Position numbers and translations under genes: made by a program. This document shows, piece by piece, positions 25,547 through 34,210 of a stretch of DNA of 64,000 bases. Source of the stretch: Hyphomicrobium album (GTDB lineage: Bacteria; Pseudomonadota; Alphaproteobacteria; Rhizobiales; Hyphomicrobiaceae); NCBI RefSeq assembly GCF_009708035.1, contig NZ_WMBQ01000002.1:744001-808000 (forward strand). The letters run 5' to 3'. Numbering within the stretch: the stretch's first letter is position 1; each line of letters starts with the position of its first letter. The notes under the pieces were generated by a model, which did not search any database, had not been told where the DNA came from, and saw only the letters and a program-made list of their open reading frames with translations.

Positions 25547-26487
25547 ACTTCCAGCAGCTTCGCATCATCCGAGAAACCGTACGGCGCAAGTTCAATTTAA
25601 CGGAAGTCGCCAACGCCCTGCACACGTCGCAGTCGGGTGTCTCCAAGCACATCAAGGATCTCGAGGACGAGCTCGGCATCGAGTTGTTCGTGCGTCGCGG
25701 CAAGCGGCTGCTCGGCCTGACGGAGCCCGGAAAGGAGCTGGTCGGCATCGTGCAGCGCATGTTGCTCGACGCGCGCAACATCAAGCAGCTCGCCGAGCAG
25801 TTCGCCTCTGCCGATCTCGGCGAGCTGACGGTGGCGACGACGCACACCCAGGCGCGCTATGCGCTCCCCCAGGTGGTGGTGAAGTTCAAGCAGGAGTTCC
25901 CCAAGGTGCGCCTCGTTCTGCATCAGGCGAGCCCGAAGGAGATCGTCACCATGCTGCTCGAGGGAAGCGCCGACATCGGCGTCGCCACCGAAGCGCTGGA
26001 GGAGAACCCGGACGTCACCTCGTTTCCGTACTACTCATGGGACCATGCGGTGATCGTGCCGGCGGGGCACGAGCTCGAAAAGGTCGATCCGCTGACGCTC
26101 GAAGCGATCGCCGAGTGGCCGATCATCACCTACGACCCGGGCTTCACCGGCCGCTCGCGTATCGATCAGGCATTCGCCAAAGCGGCGATCGTGCCGGACA
26201 TTATCATGACGGCGCTCGACGCCGACGTGATCAAGACCTACGTCGAGGCGGGGCTGGGCATCGGTATCATCGCCTCGGTCGCGTACGATCCCAAGCGTGA
26301 TACGGGGTTGAAGCTTCTGTCGGCGAAGGGGCTGTTCGCGCGCAACACCTCGCGCATCGCCGTGCGCCACGGCCGCTACCTGCGCGGCTACGCCTATCGC
26401 TTCATCGAGTTGTGCTCGGCGGACCTGACAGAATCGGTGGTGCGCTCGCGTATTGCGCCCAAGGCCGACGACGACGTCACCGACTAA
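25543..26487 (+). CDS. CysB-like LysR regulator in the cys operon
   Basis: 314 residues. It starts at a GTG whose GTGA overlaps the cysA stop. The N-terminal helix-turn-helix ([20 protein letters not shown] and [18 protein letters not shown]) resembles CysB/Cbl. The effector domain contains [11 protein letters not shown], the sulfate/acetylserine-site region of CysB, and [14 protein letters not shown]. It is expected to activate sulfate assimilation genes when sulfur is limiting and to bind the shared 26-bp element (inference). Being the last gene of the transporter operon, it would be autoregulated. A paralogue lies at 29255-30187. Confidence 0.9.
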   Translation: MNFQQLRIIRETVRRKFNLTEVANALHTSQSGVSKHIKDLEDELGIELFVRRGKRLLGLTEPGKELVGIVQRMLLDARNIKQLAEQFASADLGELTVATTHTQARYALPQVVVKFKQEFPKVRLVLHQASPKEIVTMLLEGSADIGVATEALEENPDVTSFPYYSWDHAVIVPAGHELEKVDPLTLEAIAEWPIITYDPGFTGRSRIDQAFAKAAIVPDIIMTALDADVIKTYVEAGLGIGIIASVAYDPKRDTGLKLLSAKGLFARNTSRIAVRHGRYLRGYAYRFIELCSADLTESVVRSRIAPKADDDVTD

Positions 26488-26489
26488 TC

Positions 26490-27179
26490 TCAGCCAACAG
26501 CTTCTATGCGAAGCGCGAGCTGCGGCGGGCAGTCGATCAGCCAGTCCTTGATGCCGTCGGCGACGGTGCGATAGACGGCGGCGCCGGTCGCCTCGCCGAG
26601 CGCGGTGTGCTTACCCGCGTATGATTGCGGGTCACCGCCTAGGGGAGCGGCGACCGCGACGCAGTCCGTGCCTGTGCCGGTGACGGCGAGGCCACCGCGC
26701 GCGATGCTGGCGTCGATTACGGCCGCGGTGCGCGCCTCGGTGGCGATCGACATGGCTTCGAGCATCGCGCCTTCGGTCAACGACTGCCCGACGTGCACGA
26801 GCAGATTGATGGTGCCGGTGAACGGCGGCGGCTGATGCAGCCGCGTACCGACGCGCTCGCTGTTCGACAGTCCGACGGTCGCGATGCAGCGCACGTGCTG
26901 ATCTTCGACCGTCGCGCGCGCCACTTGGTAGCGCGAGATATCACGCGAGGTGACGAGCGTCACGGCATCGTCGAGGCCGGCAGCGGCGATCCGCTGCCGG
27001 ATGACCTCGAACGCGTCCACCTCGGGCGGCAGGTCGGCGTTGCGCACCTCGAGCCATGCCACGCGGGTCGCAACCTGGAGACCGGGGCGGAGCGGCGCCC
27101 AGCTCAGGACCTGGTGCGGCCCGTTGAACGCCACGACCAGGTGCGGCGGAGCAAGCGCGATCGAGAATGGGTCGTGCAT
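26490..27179 (-). CDS. cbiZ: Adenosylcobinamide amidohydrolase CbiZ
   Basis: 229 residues matching CbiZ: RVAWLEVRNADLPP, TVGLSNSERVG, the block PPFTGTINLLVHV and ALTEARTAA-like and AVTGTGTDCVAVA segments. CbiZ removes the aminopropanol tail from adenosylcobinamide to give adenosylcobyric acid, letting the cell salvage corrinoids made by others. It is followed on the same strand side by cbiB, the next step of the route. Its stop is 2 bp from that of the convergent LysR gene. I see no cobalamin riboswitch before it. Confidence 0.88.
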   Translation of the reverse strand: MHDPFSIALAPPHLVVAFNGPHQVLSWAPLRPGLQVATRVAWLEVRNADLPPEVDAFEVIRQRIAAAGLDDAVTLVTSRDISRYQVARATVEDQHVRCIATVGLSNSERVGTRLHQPPPFTGTINLLVHVGQSLTEGAMLEAMSIATEARTAAVIDASIARGGLAVTGTGTDCVAVAAPLGGDPQSYAGKHTALGEATGAAVYRTVADGIKDWLIDCPPQLALRIEAVG

Positions 27180-27230
27180 CCGCCTCTCGCGGTGAATTGG
27201 GCCACGGCATCGCTACGGTCGGACGGCGAT

Positions 27231-28199
27231 TTATGCAAGTGCGACGGCGATACAACCGATGGTCAGGGCCTGCAGGACGCAGGCTAGGCGAATGACGGAT
27301 AGTGCACGCCGGATGTCGCCCGCGGTGGCCTCGGCGCGGCCGTCGCCCATCCAGTGGTCGTCCACGGCGACACCGCCATAGACGCGCGGTCCGGCGAGCC
27401 GCAGGCCGAGGGCGCCCGCCATTGCCGCCTCGGGCCAGCCGGCGTTGGGCGAGCGGTGTGCCCGGGCGTCGCGCATCACGGCGCGCGCCGCCGCGGACGC
27501 GTCGAGCCCGGGCAGCAACGCCGCCGCAACGACGATGAATAGGGCCGACAGACGTGAGGCCGGCAGGTTGACGAGGTCGTCGAGGCGCGCTGCGGCCCAG
27601 CCGTAGGCGTGATAGCGCTCGCTCTTGTGGCCGATCATGCTGTCGGCGGTGTTGATGGCCTTGTAGGCGCCGGCACCGGGGAGCCCGCCGACGAGCAGCC
27701 AGAACAGGGGCGCGACGACGCCGTCGGAATAGTTCTCCGCCAGGCTCTCGATGGCGGCCCGGCTGACCGCGGCCGTATCAAGCGCGGCCGTATCGCGGCC
27801 GACGATCCGCGCCACCGCCGTGCGTCCGCCCCCGATGCCGTCCTGCTCCAGCGCCGTGGCGACGGCGCTCACATGCTCGTAAAGGCTCCGTTGGGCGATC
27901 AGCGTGCTGGCGAGTGCTCCCACCAGGATAAGGGCGAGGACGGGCGGCAGCAGGGACTGGACGACTGCGACAATGGCGACGCAGAGCCCTGCCGTGACGC
28001 CGACGGTGACCAGAAGTGCGGCCAATCCGTGCAAGCGGCGGCGGCCGAAGGAGAGGCCGGGCGCGTTCCAGTGGCGCTCGCACCATGCTATCAGGCGCCC
28101 CATCCAACTCACCGGATGGCCGATGCGGGCGAACACCCACTGCGGATAGCCGAGGGTGGCGTCGAGTGCGGCGGCGGTGAGCGCAGTGAGCGGGTACAT
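27231..28199 (-). CDS. cbiB: Cobinamide-phosphate synthase CbiB (CobD)
   Basis: 322 residues and several membrane helices. The family signatures are ALDATLGYPQWVFARIGHPVSWMG at the N-terminus (shown here in part), SLAENYSDGVVAPLFW and GAYKAINTADSMIGHKSERY. It attaches aminopropanol phosphate (or threonine phosphate) to adenosylcobyric acid. With cbiZ and cobC it forms a salvage set. The start codon overlaps that of the divergent cobC by two bases, so at least one of the two starts, or its promoter, is unusual. Confidence 0.9.
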   Translation of the reverse strand: MYPLTALTAAALDATLGYPQWVFARIGHPVSWMGRLIAWCERHWNAPGLSFGRRRLHGLAALLVTVGVTAGLCVAIVAVVQSLLPPVLALILVGALASTLIAQRSLYEHVSAVATALEQDGIGGGRTAVARIVGRDTAALDTAAVSRAAIESLAENYSDGVVAPLFWLLVGGLPGAGAYKAINTADSMIGHKSERYHAYGWAAARLDDLVNLPASRLSALFIVVAAALLPGLDASAAARAVMRDARAHRSPNAGWPEAAMAGALGLRLAGPRVYGGVAVDDHWMGDGRAEATAGDIRRALSVIRLACVLQALTIGCIAVALA

Positions 28200-29244
28200 G
28201 AAAGTCGATCCAAGCGCGGTGGTGCAGCCGGGTGCTAGCACGCCTGAGGGGCGGGCAGAAACCATCGAGCATGGCGGCGATCTCGCCGCGGCGCGCTTGC
28301 GGTTTCCGGCGGCACCCGAGCCGTGGATCGATTTGTCGACGGGCATCAACCCGCATGCCTACCCCTTGCCGGCAATCGATGCAGACCTATGGGAGCGGCT
28401 GCCACAAGCTTCCGACGAACAGGCGGTGTTGCAGGCGGCGGCGCAACGCTACGGCTGCAAGGCAAACAATATCGTCGCGGCGCCGGGCAGCCAGGCATTG
28501 ATTCAGGTTCTGCCGCGTCTCTTCGAGCCATCCGACGTCGTCGTGCTCGGTCCGACCTACGGCGAGCACGCAGCCGCGTGGGAGCGTTGCGGGCATCGCG
28601 TTGTGGAGCGGCGCGCGTCGTCTGACATTGGCGAGGCGCGTGTCGCCGTCGTCGTCAACCCGAACAATCCGACCGGGCGGGTGATCGCCGCCAACGAGTT
28701 GCGCGCCCTGGCTGCCGTGCTGGCACAGCGTCGCGGGCTGCTGGTCGTCGACGAGGCGTTCGCCGATTTCGCGGAGCCGGGCGTGAGCGTCGCGGCGCAA
28801 CTTCCGCCGGCGACGGTCGTGCTGCGCTCGTTCGGCAAGGCGTATGGGATCGCCGGCGCGCGGCTAGGGTTTGCCGTGGCAGATCCAACCTTGTGCGCGA
28901 GGCTGAGCGGTGAGCTCGGACCGTGGGCGGTGTCGGGGCCGGCGCTCGCGATCGGTTCAGCAGCGCTTGCCGATGAGCGCTGGCTCGCCGCCATGCGCGT
29001 TCGGCTGGCTGAGGATCGGCGGCGGCTCGATACATTGCTGCAAGCGTGCGGATTGGTAGTCGAGGGCGGCACGCATCTGTTCTGCCTGGCGCGGCACGCA
29101 CAGGCGCGAGCGATCGCCGACAAGCTCGGCCGCTCGGGAATTCACGTGCGCCGCTTTGCGGCGGAACCGAAATGGCTGCGCTTCGGCCTGCCGGGTGCGG
29201 AGGCCGAATGGGAGCGCCTTGCGGACGCGACGACCGCAGAGTGA
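28198..29244 (+). CDS. cobC: Threonine-phosphate decarboxylase-like PLP enzyme (CobC)
   Basis: 348 residues of the class I/II aminotransferase fold. The family start HGGDLAAARLRFP and IDLSTGINPHAYP are followed by NPNNPTGR and the PLP-lysine region RSFGKAYGIAGARLGF. It makes aminopropanol phosphate from threonine phosphate for the CbiB step. The ATG at 28198 overlaps the cbiB start on the other strand. GTG codons at 28219 and 28222 are alternative starts that would still keep the conserved region. Confidence 0.88.
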   Translation: MKVDPSAVVQPGASTPEGRAETIEHGGDLAAARLRFPAAPEPWIDLSTGINPHAYPLPAIDADLWERLPQASDEQAVLQAAAQRYGCKANNIVAAPGSQALIQVLPRLFEPSDVVVLGPTYGEHAAAWERCGHRVVERRASSDIGEARVAVVVNPNNPTGRVIAANELRALAAVLAQRRGLLVVDEAFADFAEPGVSVAAQLPPATVVLRSFGKAYGIAGARLGFAVADPTLCARLSGELGPWAVSGPALAIGSAALADERWLAAMRVRLAEDRRRLDTLLQACGLVVEGGTHLFCLARHAQARAIADKLGRSGIHVRRFAAEPKWLRFGLPGAEAEWERLADATTAE

Positions 29245-29254
29245 GCCGCGGTAC

Positions 29255-30187
29255 TCACCGCCCCGGCGGCTGGTCGAGCGCCTTGCGCACGAGGTTCTCC
29301 TTCAGCGCCGGCGAGCACAGCTCGATAAAGCGGTAGACGTAGGCGCGCAGGTAGCGGCCGCGCCGCACGCCAAGGCTCGACGTGTTGGTCTCGAAGAGAC
29401 CGGTGGCCTCGAGCCGGCGCAGCTTGGTATCGCGCTCCATGTCGAACGCCATGGCGGCGATGATGCCGACGCCGAGACCGAGCTCGACATAGGACTTGAT
29501 CACGTCGGCATCCAGCGCCGAGATGGCGATATCGGGCACGACGCCGGCGCGCGCGAAGGCGTCGTCGATGCGCGTGCGGCCGGTCAGGCCCTCGTCGTAG
29601 GTGATGATCGGCCACTCGGCGATGTCGTCCAGCGTTAGCGGATCGCGGGAGAGAAGCGGGTGCCCGACAGGAACTACGACGGCGTGCTCCCAACTAATGT
29701 AGGGGAAGGTCGCCAGGCCGCTGGTGTTTTCCATGCTGTCGGTAGCTAGGCCAATATCCGTTTCACCCTCGAGCAGGATGGTGGCGATATCGCGCGGGCT
29801 AGCTTGGTTGAGCGCCAGGCGCACGTTGGGAAACGCTTGTTTGAAACGGGCGATGATCGGTGGCAGCGTATAGCGCGCCTGCGTGTGAGTGGTGACGATG
29901 CGCAGCGTGCCTTCGTCCTGAGCCGAAAGGCGGCTACCGATTTCCGACAGGTTGCCGGCGTCGATGAGCATGCGCTCGACGATCTCGATGGCCTGCTTGC
30001 CGGCCTCCGTGAGGCCGAGCAGGCGCTTGCCGCGTCGCACGAACAGCTCGACCCCCAGCTCGTCCTCGAAATCCTTGACGTGCTTGGAGACGCCCGACTG
30101 GGAGGTCAGCAGCACGTTGGCAACTTCCGTTAAATTGAAGTTGCAGCGCGCGGTTTCGCGGATGATGCGGAGTTGCTGGAAGTTCAT
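29255..30187 (-). CDS. Second CysB-like LysR regulator
   Basis: 310 residues, strongly similar to the LysR protein encoded at 25543-26487: the same [11 protein letters not shown] start, [29 protein letters not shown] and ITYDEGLTGRTRID. The start at 30187 matches the paralogue; an upstream extension to 30238 has no support. It transcribes away from a copy of the 26-bp sulfate element located about 98 bp upstream. Two CysB-like proteins may split the response, as CysB and Cbl do in enterobacteria (sulfate versus organosulfur sources); that is inference. Confidence 0.88.
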   Translation of the reverse strand: MNFQQLRIIRETARCNFNLTEVANVLLTSQSGVSKHVKDFEDELGVELFVRRGKRLLGLTEAGKQAIEIVERMLIDAGNLSEIGSRLSAQDEGTLRIVTTHTQARYTLPPIIARFKQAFPNVRLALNQASPRDIATILLEGETDIGLATDSMENTSGLATFPYISWEHAVVVPVGHPLLSRDPLTLDDIAEWPIITYDEGLTGRTRIDDAFARAGVVPDIAISALDADVIKSYVELGLGVGIIAAMAFDMERDTKLRRLEATGLFETNTSSLGVRRGRYLRAYVYRFIELCSPALKENLVRKALDQPPGR

Positions 30188-30284
30188 GCCGGGCTCGCGT
30201 CCGGCGCATATGAGGATTGGCGCATCGTCTCCCCGCAAGACAGCACTGATCTGCGGGGAACGTAGAAGCTTTAAGCGCCGGACT

Positions 30285-30310
30285 GAATAACGATATTCGG
30301 ATTAGCTTAT
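30285..30310 (-). promoter_or_regulatory. Shared sulfate-regulon element, copy 4 (second LysR)
   Basis: On the reverse strand ATAAGC (30310-30305) is followed by a 20-base segment ending in TTC that fits the phase of the other three copies at most positions, though it is the weakest match. It lies about 98 bp before the second CysB-like gene. Confidence 0.45.
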
Positions 30311-30365
30311 GCAGATTCCTGCTTAGGCCGGTCCGTAGACTGTCATCGCGTGACGAATGTCTGAA

Positions 30366-32213
30366 TTAGGAAGCGGCGGGCTCCGCGGCAGTGCCCTGGC
30401 TGCGCCAGCGCACCACGAAGTCGAGCGGCATGGCGATCGACCAGCGCACACCCTGGGGCGGGAACTCGTAGTCGACGTTGGCGCTCAACGCCTGGCCGAC
30501 GACGCGCTCGATGACGACGTGGCCAAAGCCCTTGACCGCCGCCGGCACGACCCTGGGACCGCCGCGCTCTTCCCAGCGTAGAACGAGCCGCAAGGTGTCT
30601 TCCGCGTCGGGCTCGAAGGCCCAAGTGATACGCAAGCGTCCGGCCGAGGTGGACAGCGCGCCGTACTTGGCCGCGTTGGTCGCGAGCTCGTGCAGCGCTA
30701 GACCGAGGTTCTGGGCGGCGGTCGCGTTGACGAACACCGGCGCGCCGCGCAATTCGAGGGCCTCGGACGTGGCGCCGGTGAACGGCTGCAGCACGGCCCG
30801 GATCAGCTCTTCCAGCGACGCGCCGGTCCAATCCTCGGCGACGAGCAGGTCGTGCGAGGCGGAGAGGCTCTGCAGGCGCTGGATGAGCTGCGACTGCAGC
30901 ACCGCGACATCGGTGCTGTTGCGAGCCGTCTGCCTTACCATGGCGACGATTACGGCGAGGAGGTTCTTGGTGCGATGCGACAGCTCGCGCATGACCATGC
31001 GCAGATGCTTCTCGACGCGCTTGCGCTCGGTGATGTCGCGGAAGACCGCGGAAAACCCGAAGATTCGTCCATCGGCCCGGCGCATCGGCGCGACGTTGAC
31101 GGCCACGTCGATCAGCGTCCCGTCCTTGCGGCGGCGGACGGTGTCGCGCGACACGTGCTCACCATGCCGGAGGTGACGATACTTTTCGGCAAACTCCTCG
31201 TCAGCGTCCTCGGCGAAAAGCAGCCGATCGGATTTACCTATGACTTCCTCGGCGGTGTAGCCGAACATCTGTTCGGCCCCGGGATTCCACGACTGGATCA
31301 AGCCTTCGCTGTTCATCGAGACGATGCCGTCGGGCGAAGTGGCGACGATGGTTGCCAGCTGGGCGTTCTTCTCGGCTTCTTCCAGGTGCTCGGTGATGTC
31401 GGTGTTGGTGCCGAACCAGCGGATGACGTGCCCCGCGTCGTCGCGGATGGGCATGGCGCGCGACAGGAACCAGCGATACACGCCGTCGCGGCCCTTGAGC
31501 GGGAAGGTGTCTTCCCATACCTCGCCCGTCGTCAGGCAGCGGTTGACCTTTTCCATCGCGCGGTCGACGTGGTCGGGGTGCTGGCGCTGCGGCCAGCCCC
31601 ACTGCTTGGCTTCCTCGAAGGGGAGGCCCGTGTAGTCGAACCAGCGCTTGTTGTACCAGAAGATGTTGCCTGCCTCGTCGGCCATCCAGGCGAAGGCGGC
31701 GATGTTGTCGGCGAGCGTCCGGAAGCGCGATTCGCTCTCGCGCTGGGCGCGTTCGGCAAAGACCCAGGGCGTGGTGTCGACGACGATGGCGAGCGTACCG
31801 CCGACCTTGCCATCCTCGAAGCGGACCGGGCTGTAGTCGAGATTGACCCACACGTCCTCGGGCACACCGCGGCGCTTCAAGTTGAAGTACTTGTCGCGGA
31901 ACGACAGCGCTTCGCCGCTCATCACGGATTCAACGACGCGGGCGTTGAAGTCGGCGACTTCCGGCCACGCCTCGGCGACCGGCAGGCCCAATAGTTCTGG
32001 ATGGCGCGATCCGGAAAACGTCGCGTAGCCGTCGTTGTAGATCATGATGCCCTCCGGCCCCCACAACAGCACCATCGGCACGGGCGATGCCATGATGAGG
32101 TCGACGGCGCATCTGAGGCAGATCGGCCATGCCTCTCTGGGGCCGACTGGGGTAGCGCCCCAGTCGAACTGCTCGACGAGCTCTTTCATTTCGTGGCTAG
32201 CGGATGATGGCAT
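30366..32213 (-). CDS. PAS-domain HWE-family sensor histidine kinase
   Basis: 615 residues with no membrane helix. Three PAS modules occupy about residues 30-160, 165-285 and 290-410 (ends marked by VDTTPW, TDITEH and RDITERKR). Then follow the HWE dimerisation domain (MRELSHRTKNLLAVI, phospho-acceptor His) and the ATPase domain (HELATNAAKYGALS, and RWEERGGP with the W-x-E motif). HWE kinases commonly feed PhyR in the general stress response. An EcfG-type promoter overlaps the region just upstream; its -10 at 32234-32237 supports the ATG at 32213 rather than a TTG at 32231. It may be a second, soluble stress or light sensor for PhyR. Confidence 0.88.
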   Translation of the reverse strand: MPSSASHEMKELVEQFDWGATPVGPREAWPICLRCAVDLIMASPVPMVLLWGPEGIMIYNDGYATFSGSRHPELLGLPVAEAWPEVADFNARVVESVMSGEALSFRDKYFNLKRRGVPEDVWVNLDYSPVRFEDGKVGGTLAIVVDTTPWVFAERAQRESESRFRTLADNIAAFAWMADEAGNIFWYNKRWFDYTGLPFEEAKQWGWPQRQHPDHVDRAMEKVNRCLTTGEVWEDTFPLKGRDGVYRWFLSRAMPIRDDAGHVIRWFGTNTDITEHLEEAEKNAQLATIVATSPDGIVSMNSEGLIQSWNPGAEQMFGYTAEEVIGKSDRLLFAEDADEEFAEKYRHLRHGEHVSRDTVRRRKDGTLIDVAVNVAPMRRADGRIFGFSAVFRDITERKRVEKHLRMVMRELSHRTKNLLAVIVAMVRQTARNSTDVAVLQSQLIQRLQSLSASHDLLVAEDWTGASLEELIRAVLQPFTGATSEALELRGAPVFVNATAAQNLGLALHELATNAAKYGALSTSAGRLRITWAFEPDAEDTLRLVLRWEERGGPRVVPAAVKGFGHVVIERVVGQALSANVDYEFPPQGVRWSIAMPLDFVVRWRSQGTAAEPAAS

Positions 32214-32233
32214 GTGGCGGAATTTGCTCAATC

Positions 32234-32258
32234 AACTGCCGGTATAGCATTCGGTTCC
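32234..32258 (-). promoter_or_regulatory. EcfG-type promoter (GGAAC-N16-AGTT) for the PAS kinase
   Basis: Reverse strand GGAAC (32258-32254), 16 bp, AGTT (32237-32234), ending 20 bp before the kinase start at 32213. The -10 differs from CGTT at one base. It is back-to-back with the DUF1328 promoter at 32298. Confidence 0.45.
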
Positions 32259-32297
32259 GTATCGGCATCGCTACCGAGGGACTTACCGAGCGACGCG

Positions 32298-32322
32298 GGA
32301 ACCAACGGGTGAGCCTCAGGTT
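32298..32322 (+). promoter_or_regulatory. EcfG-type promoter (GGAAC-N16-GGTT) for DUF1328 gene
   Basis: GGAAC at 32298-32302 and GGTT at 32319-32322 with exactly 16 bp between, 42 bp before the DUF1328 start codon. Confidence 0.6.
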
Positions 32323-32364
32323 CTTCTACAACGTCACTGACGGCTTTCTATAGACGAGGAGATC

Positions 32365-32538
32365 ATGAGCAACCTTCTCTACTGGGCGGTTATCTTTCTT
32401 ATCGTGGCACTCGTCGCCGCCTTCCTCGGATTTGGTGGCGTCGCCGGCGTCGCGACGGAAGGAGCCCGCATCCTGTTCTGGGTGGCTATCATCCTCGTCG
32501 TTCTGTCCTTTATCGGCGGCATGATCCGCCGCGGCTAG
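32365..32538 (+). CDS. DUF1328 small membrane protein
   Basis: 57 residues, beginning MSNLLYWAVIFLIVALVAAF, then a glycine-rich turn GFGGVAGVATEGARI and a second helix ending GGMIRRG. This is the DUF1328/YtjA pattern: two membrane helices around a conserved Gly-rich loop. GAGGAG lies before the ATG. The function is unknown, but family members are often stress-induced, in line with the EcfG-type promoter upstream. It precedes phyR on the same strand, which has its own promoter. Confidence 0.85.
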   Translation: MSNLLYWAVIFLIVALVAAFLGFGGVAGVATEGARILFWVAIILVVLSFIGGMIRRG

Positions 32539-32634
32539 AGCATCGCCGATCCGTGCTTCTGAAAAATAAACGTGATATAATAATGGCTTGGCCACGTTCT
32601 CGGGTCCGGCCATTGGCTGCATGGAACCCGTTTC

Positions 32635-32659
32635 GGAACTTTTCACGAAGTTGAGCGTT
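32635..32659 (+). promoter_or_regulatory. EcfG-type promoter (GGAAC-N16-CGTT) for phyR
   Basis: GGAAC at 32635-32639 and CGTT at 32656-32659, spacing 16, an exact consensus match 51 bp upstream of the phyR start. It implies positive feedback of EcfG on phyR. Confidence 0.75.
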
Positions 32660-32710
32660 TGTGCCGGTTGCGAAGACACCGAACAGTGGGCGGCCTATAA
32701 AGGGGAGACC

Positions 32711-33526
32711 ATGTCCATCTCAGAAATCATCGCGCCGCAGCTTCCGTATCTGAGACGGTTCGCGCGCGTATTGTCAGGCAGCCAGGACAGCGGCGACGCC
32801 TACGTCGTGGCCATGCTCGAGGCCATCGCGGCAGATCCGTCGATGTTCCCCGCCGATCTCGAGCCGCGCGTCGCGACCTATCAGAGCTTCCTCGACGTCT
32901 GGAGTTCGGTGCGGCTCAATCAGAAGAAGTACGACGCGCCCGTATCCGAGCGCCTTGCCGCCGCCGATCGCAAGCTCGAGGCGATCACGCCGCGTGCCCG
33001 CCAGGCGTTTCTGCTGATGGCCGTCGAGGAATTCTCGACCGCGGATACCGCGAAGGTGCTGAAGACCAACGAGACCGAGGTCAAGGCGCTCGTCGATCAG
33101 GCAGCGTCCGAAATCGCCGAGCAGGTCGCGACCAACGTTCTCATCATCGAGGACGAGCCGATGATCGCGCTCGATCTCGCCGACCTCGTCACCGGCCTGG
33201 GCCACGACGTGTGCGAGACGGCGCGTACGCATAGCGAAGCGGTAGCCGCCTTCAAGAAGCACAAGCCGGGCCTCGTGCTGGCTGATATTCAGCTGGCCGA
33301 TGGCAGCTCGGGCCTCGAGGCCGTCAACGAGATCCTGCAATCGTTCGACGTGCCGGTGATCTTCATCACGGCCTACCCCGAGCGCCTGCTCACGGGCAGC
33401 CGTCCGGAGCCGACCTTCCTCGTCAACAAGCCCTTCCGCACCGAGACGGTCCAGGCCGTCATCAGCCAGGCGCTGTTCTTCGACTACAAGGCGCACCGGC
33501 CGAACGCGAAGGTCGCCGCCGGCTAA
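32711..33526 (+). CDS. phyR: General stress response regulator PhyR
   Basis: 271 residues. Residues 1-135 are a sigma-factor-like domain (an ECF sigma2/sigma4 mimic, starting MSISEIIAPQLPYLRRFARV). Residues about 140-260 are a receiver domain with acidic pair EDEP, the phospho-Asp in LVLADIQLADGSSG, and the Lys in VNKPF. On phosphorylation the sigma-like part binds NepR and frees EcfG. A GGGGAG ribosome site precedes the ATG at 32711, and the promoter at 32635 excludes longer starts. It is convergent with ecfG, separated by a bidirectional terminator. Confidence 0.96.
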   Translation: MSISEIIAPQLPYLRRFARVLSGSQDSGDAYVVAMLEAIAADPSMFPADLEPRVATYQSFLDVWSSVRLNQKKYDAPVSERLAAADRKLEAITPRARQAFLLMAVEEFSTADTAKVLKTNETEVKALVDQAASEIAEQVATNVLIIEDEPMIALDLADLVTGLGHDVCETARTHSEAVAAFKKHKPGLVLADIQLADGSSGLEAVNEILQSFDVPVIFITAYPERLLTGSRPEPTFLVNKPFRTETVQAVISQALFFDYKAHRPNAKVAAG

Positions 33527-33543
33527 GGCAGGCCAATCGAGAC

Positions 33544-33579
33544 AACGAAAAGGCGGGCCCCGGCCCGCCTTTTTCGTTC
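33544..33579. terminator. Bidirectional terminator between phyR and ecfG
   Basis: A GC-rich stem (GGCGGGCC pairing with GGCCCGCC) flanked by A-rich and T-rich arms (CGAAAAGG... ...CCTTTTTCG) is centred at about 33562. It gives a U tract on both strands between the two convergent genes. Confidence 0.9.
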
Positions 33580-33619
33580 GACTGGATTTTCGTTACTTGC
33601 CCGAGCGCCGCGGATTCCG

Positions 33620-34210
33620 TTACAGCGCCCGCGCCGTGCGCGAGCGAGGCCGCGGCGGAGATTCCTCGCTATCAGCCTCGGCGCCGGACGCGGCGCCGCC
33701 GGACTGCGCAGGCGTCGTCGTCATCAACTCGTTGAGGCGGGTGCGGGCGCGGTTTACGCGGCTTTTCACGGTGCCTACGGCACAGCCGGAGATGTTGGCT
33801 GCGTCCTCGTAGGAGAAGCCTTCGGCGCCGACCAGGATCAGCGCCTCGCGCTGGTCCGGTGGCAGCTTGGAGAGCGCCCGATTGAGATCGAGAAGGTCGA
33901 GATGCCCCTGCTGCTCGGGCGGGACCGAAAGCTTGGCCGCGAGCTGCCCCTCGCTATCGGCGATCTCCCGCTTCGTCTTGCGCAGCTCCGAGAAGTAGGC
34001 GTTGCGCAGAATGGTGAACAGCCACGCCTTGAGGTTGGTCCCCTGCTCGAAGGAATCGAGATGGTTCCAAGCTTTGACGAGGGCTTCCTGGACGAGGTCG
34101 TCGGCGCGGTCGCGATTGCCGCACAGCGAGATCGCGAAGGCCCGCATGTTGGGGATCGCCGCCACCAAATCGTCGCGCAGCGCGGTGTTCTGTTGTGCCC
34201 GACTGCTCAC
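33620..34210 (-). CDS. ecfG: General stress sigma factor EcfG
   Basis: 196 residues of the ECF15 type. Region 2 (NRDRADDLVQEALVKAW) is followed by NLKAWLFTILRNAYFSELRK, and region 4 contains LPPDQREALILVGAEGFSYEDAA and GTVKSRVNRAR. It directs RNA polymerase to GGAAC-N16/17-CGTT promoters, which are abundant around it. It starts at a GTG that overlaps the nepR stop (GTGA), so it is co-translated with its anti-sigma factor. The C-terminal tail is Pro/Arg/Ser-rich and low in complexity. Confidence 0.95.
   Translation of the reverse strand: MSSRAQQNTALRDDLVAAIPNMRAFAISLCGNRDRADDLVQEALVKAWNHLDSFEQGTNLKAWLFTILRNAYFSELRKTKREIADSEGQLAAKLSVPPEQQGHLDLLDLNRALSKLPPDQREALILVGAEGFSYEDAANISGCAVGTVKSRVNRARTRLNELMTTTPAQSGGAASGAEADSEESPPRPRSRTARAL

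Noticed and set aside
26490-29244. Cobalamin riboswitch expected near cbiZ, cbiB or cobC
   Set aside because: I could not find the conserved B12-box core in the short intergenic spaces; the genes are nearly abutting.
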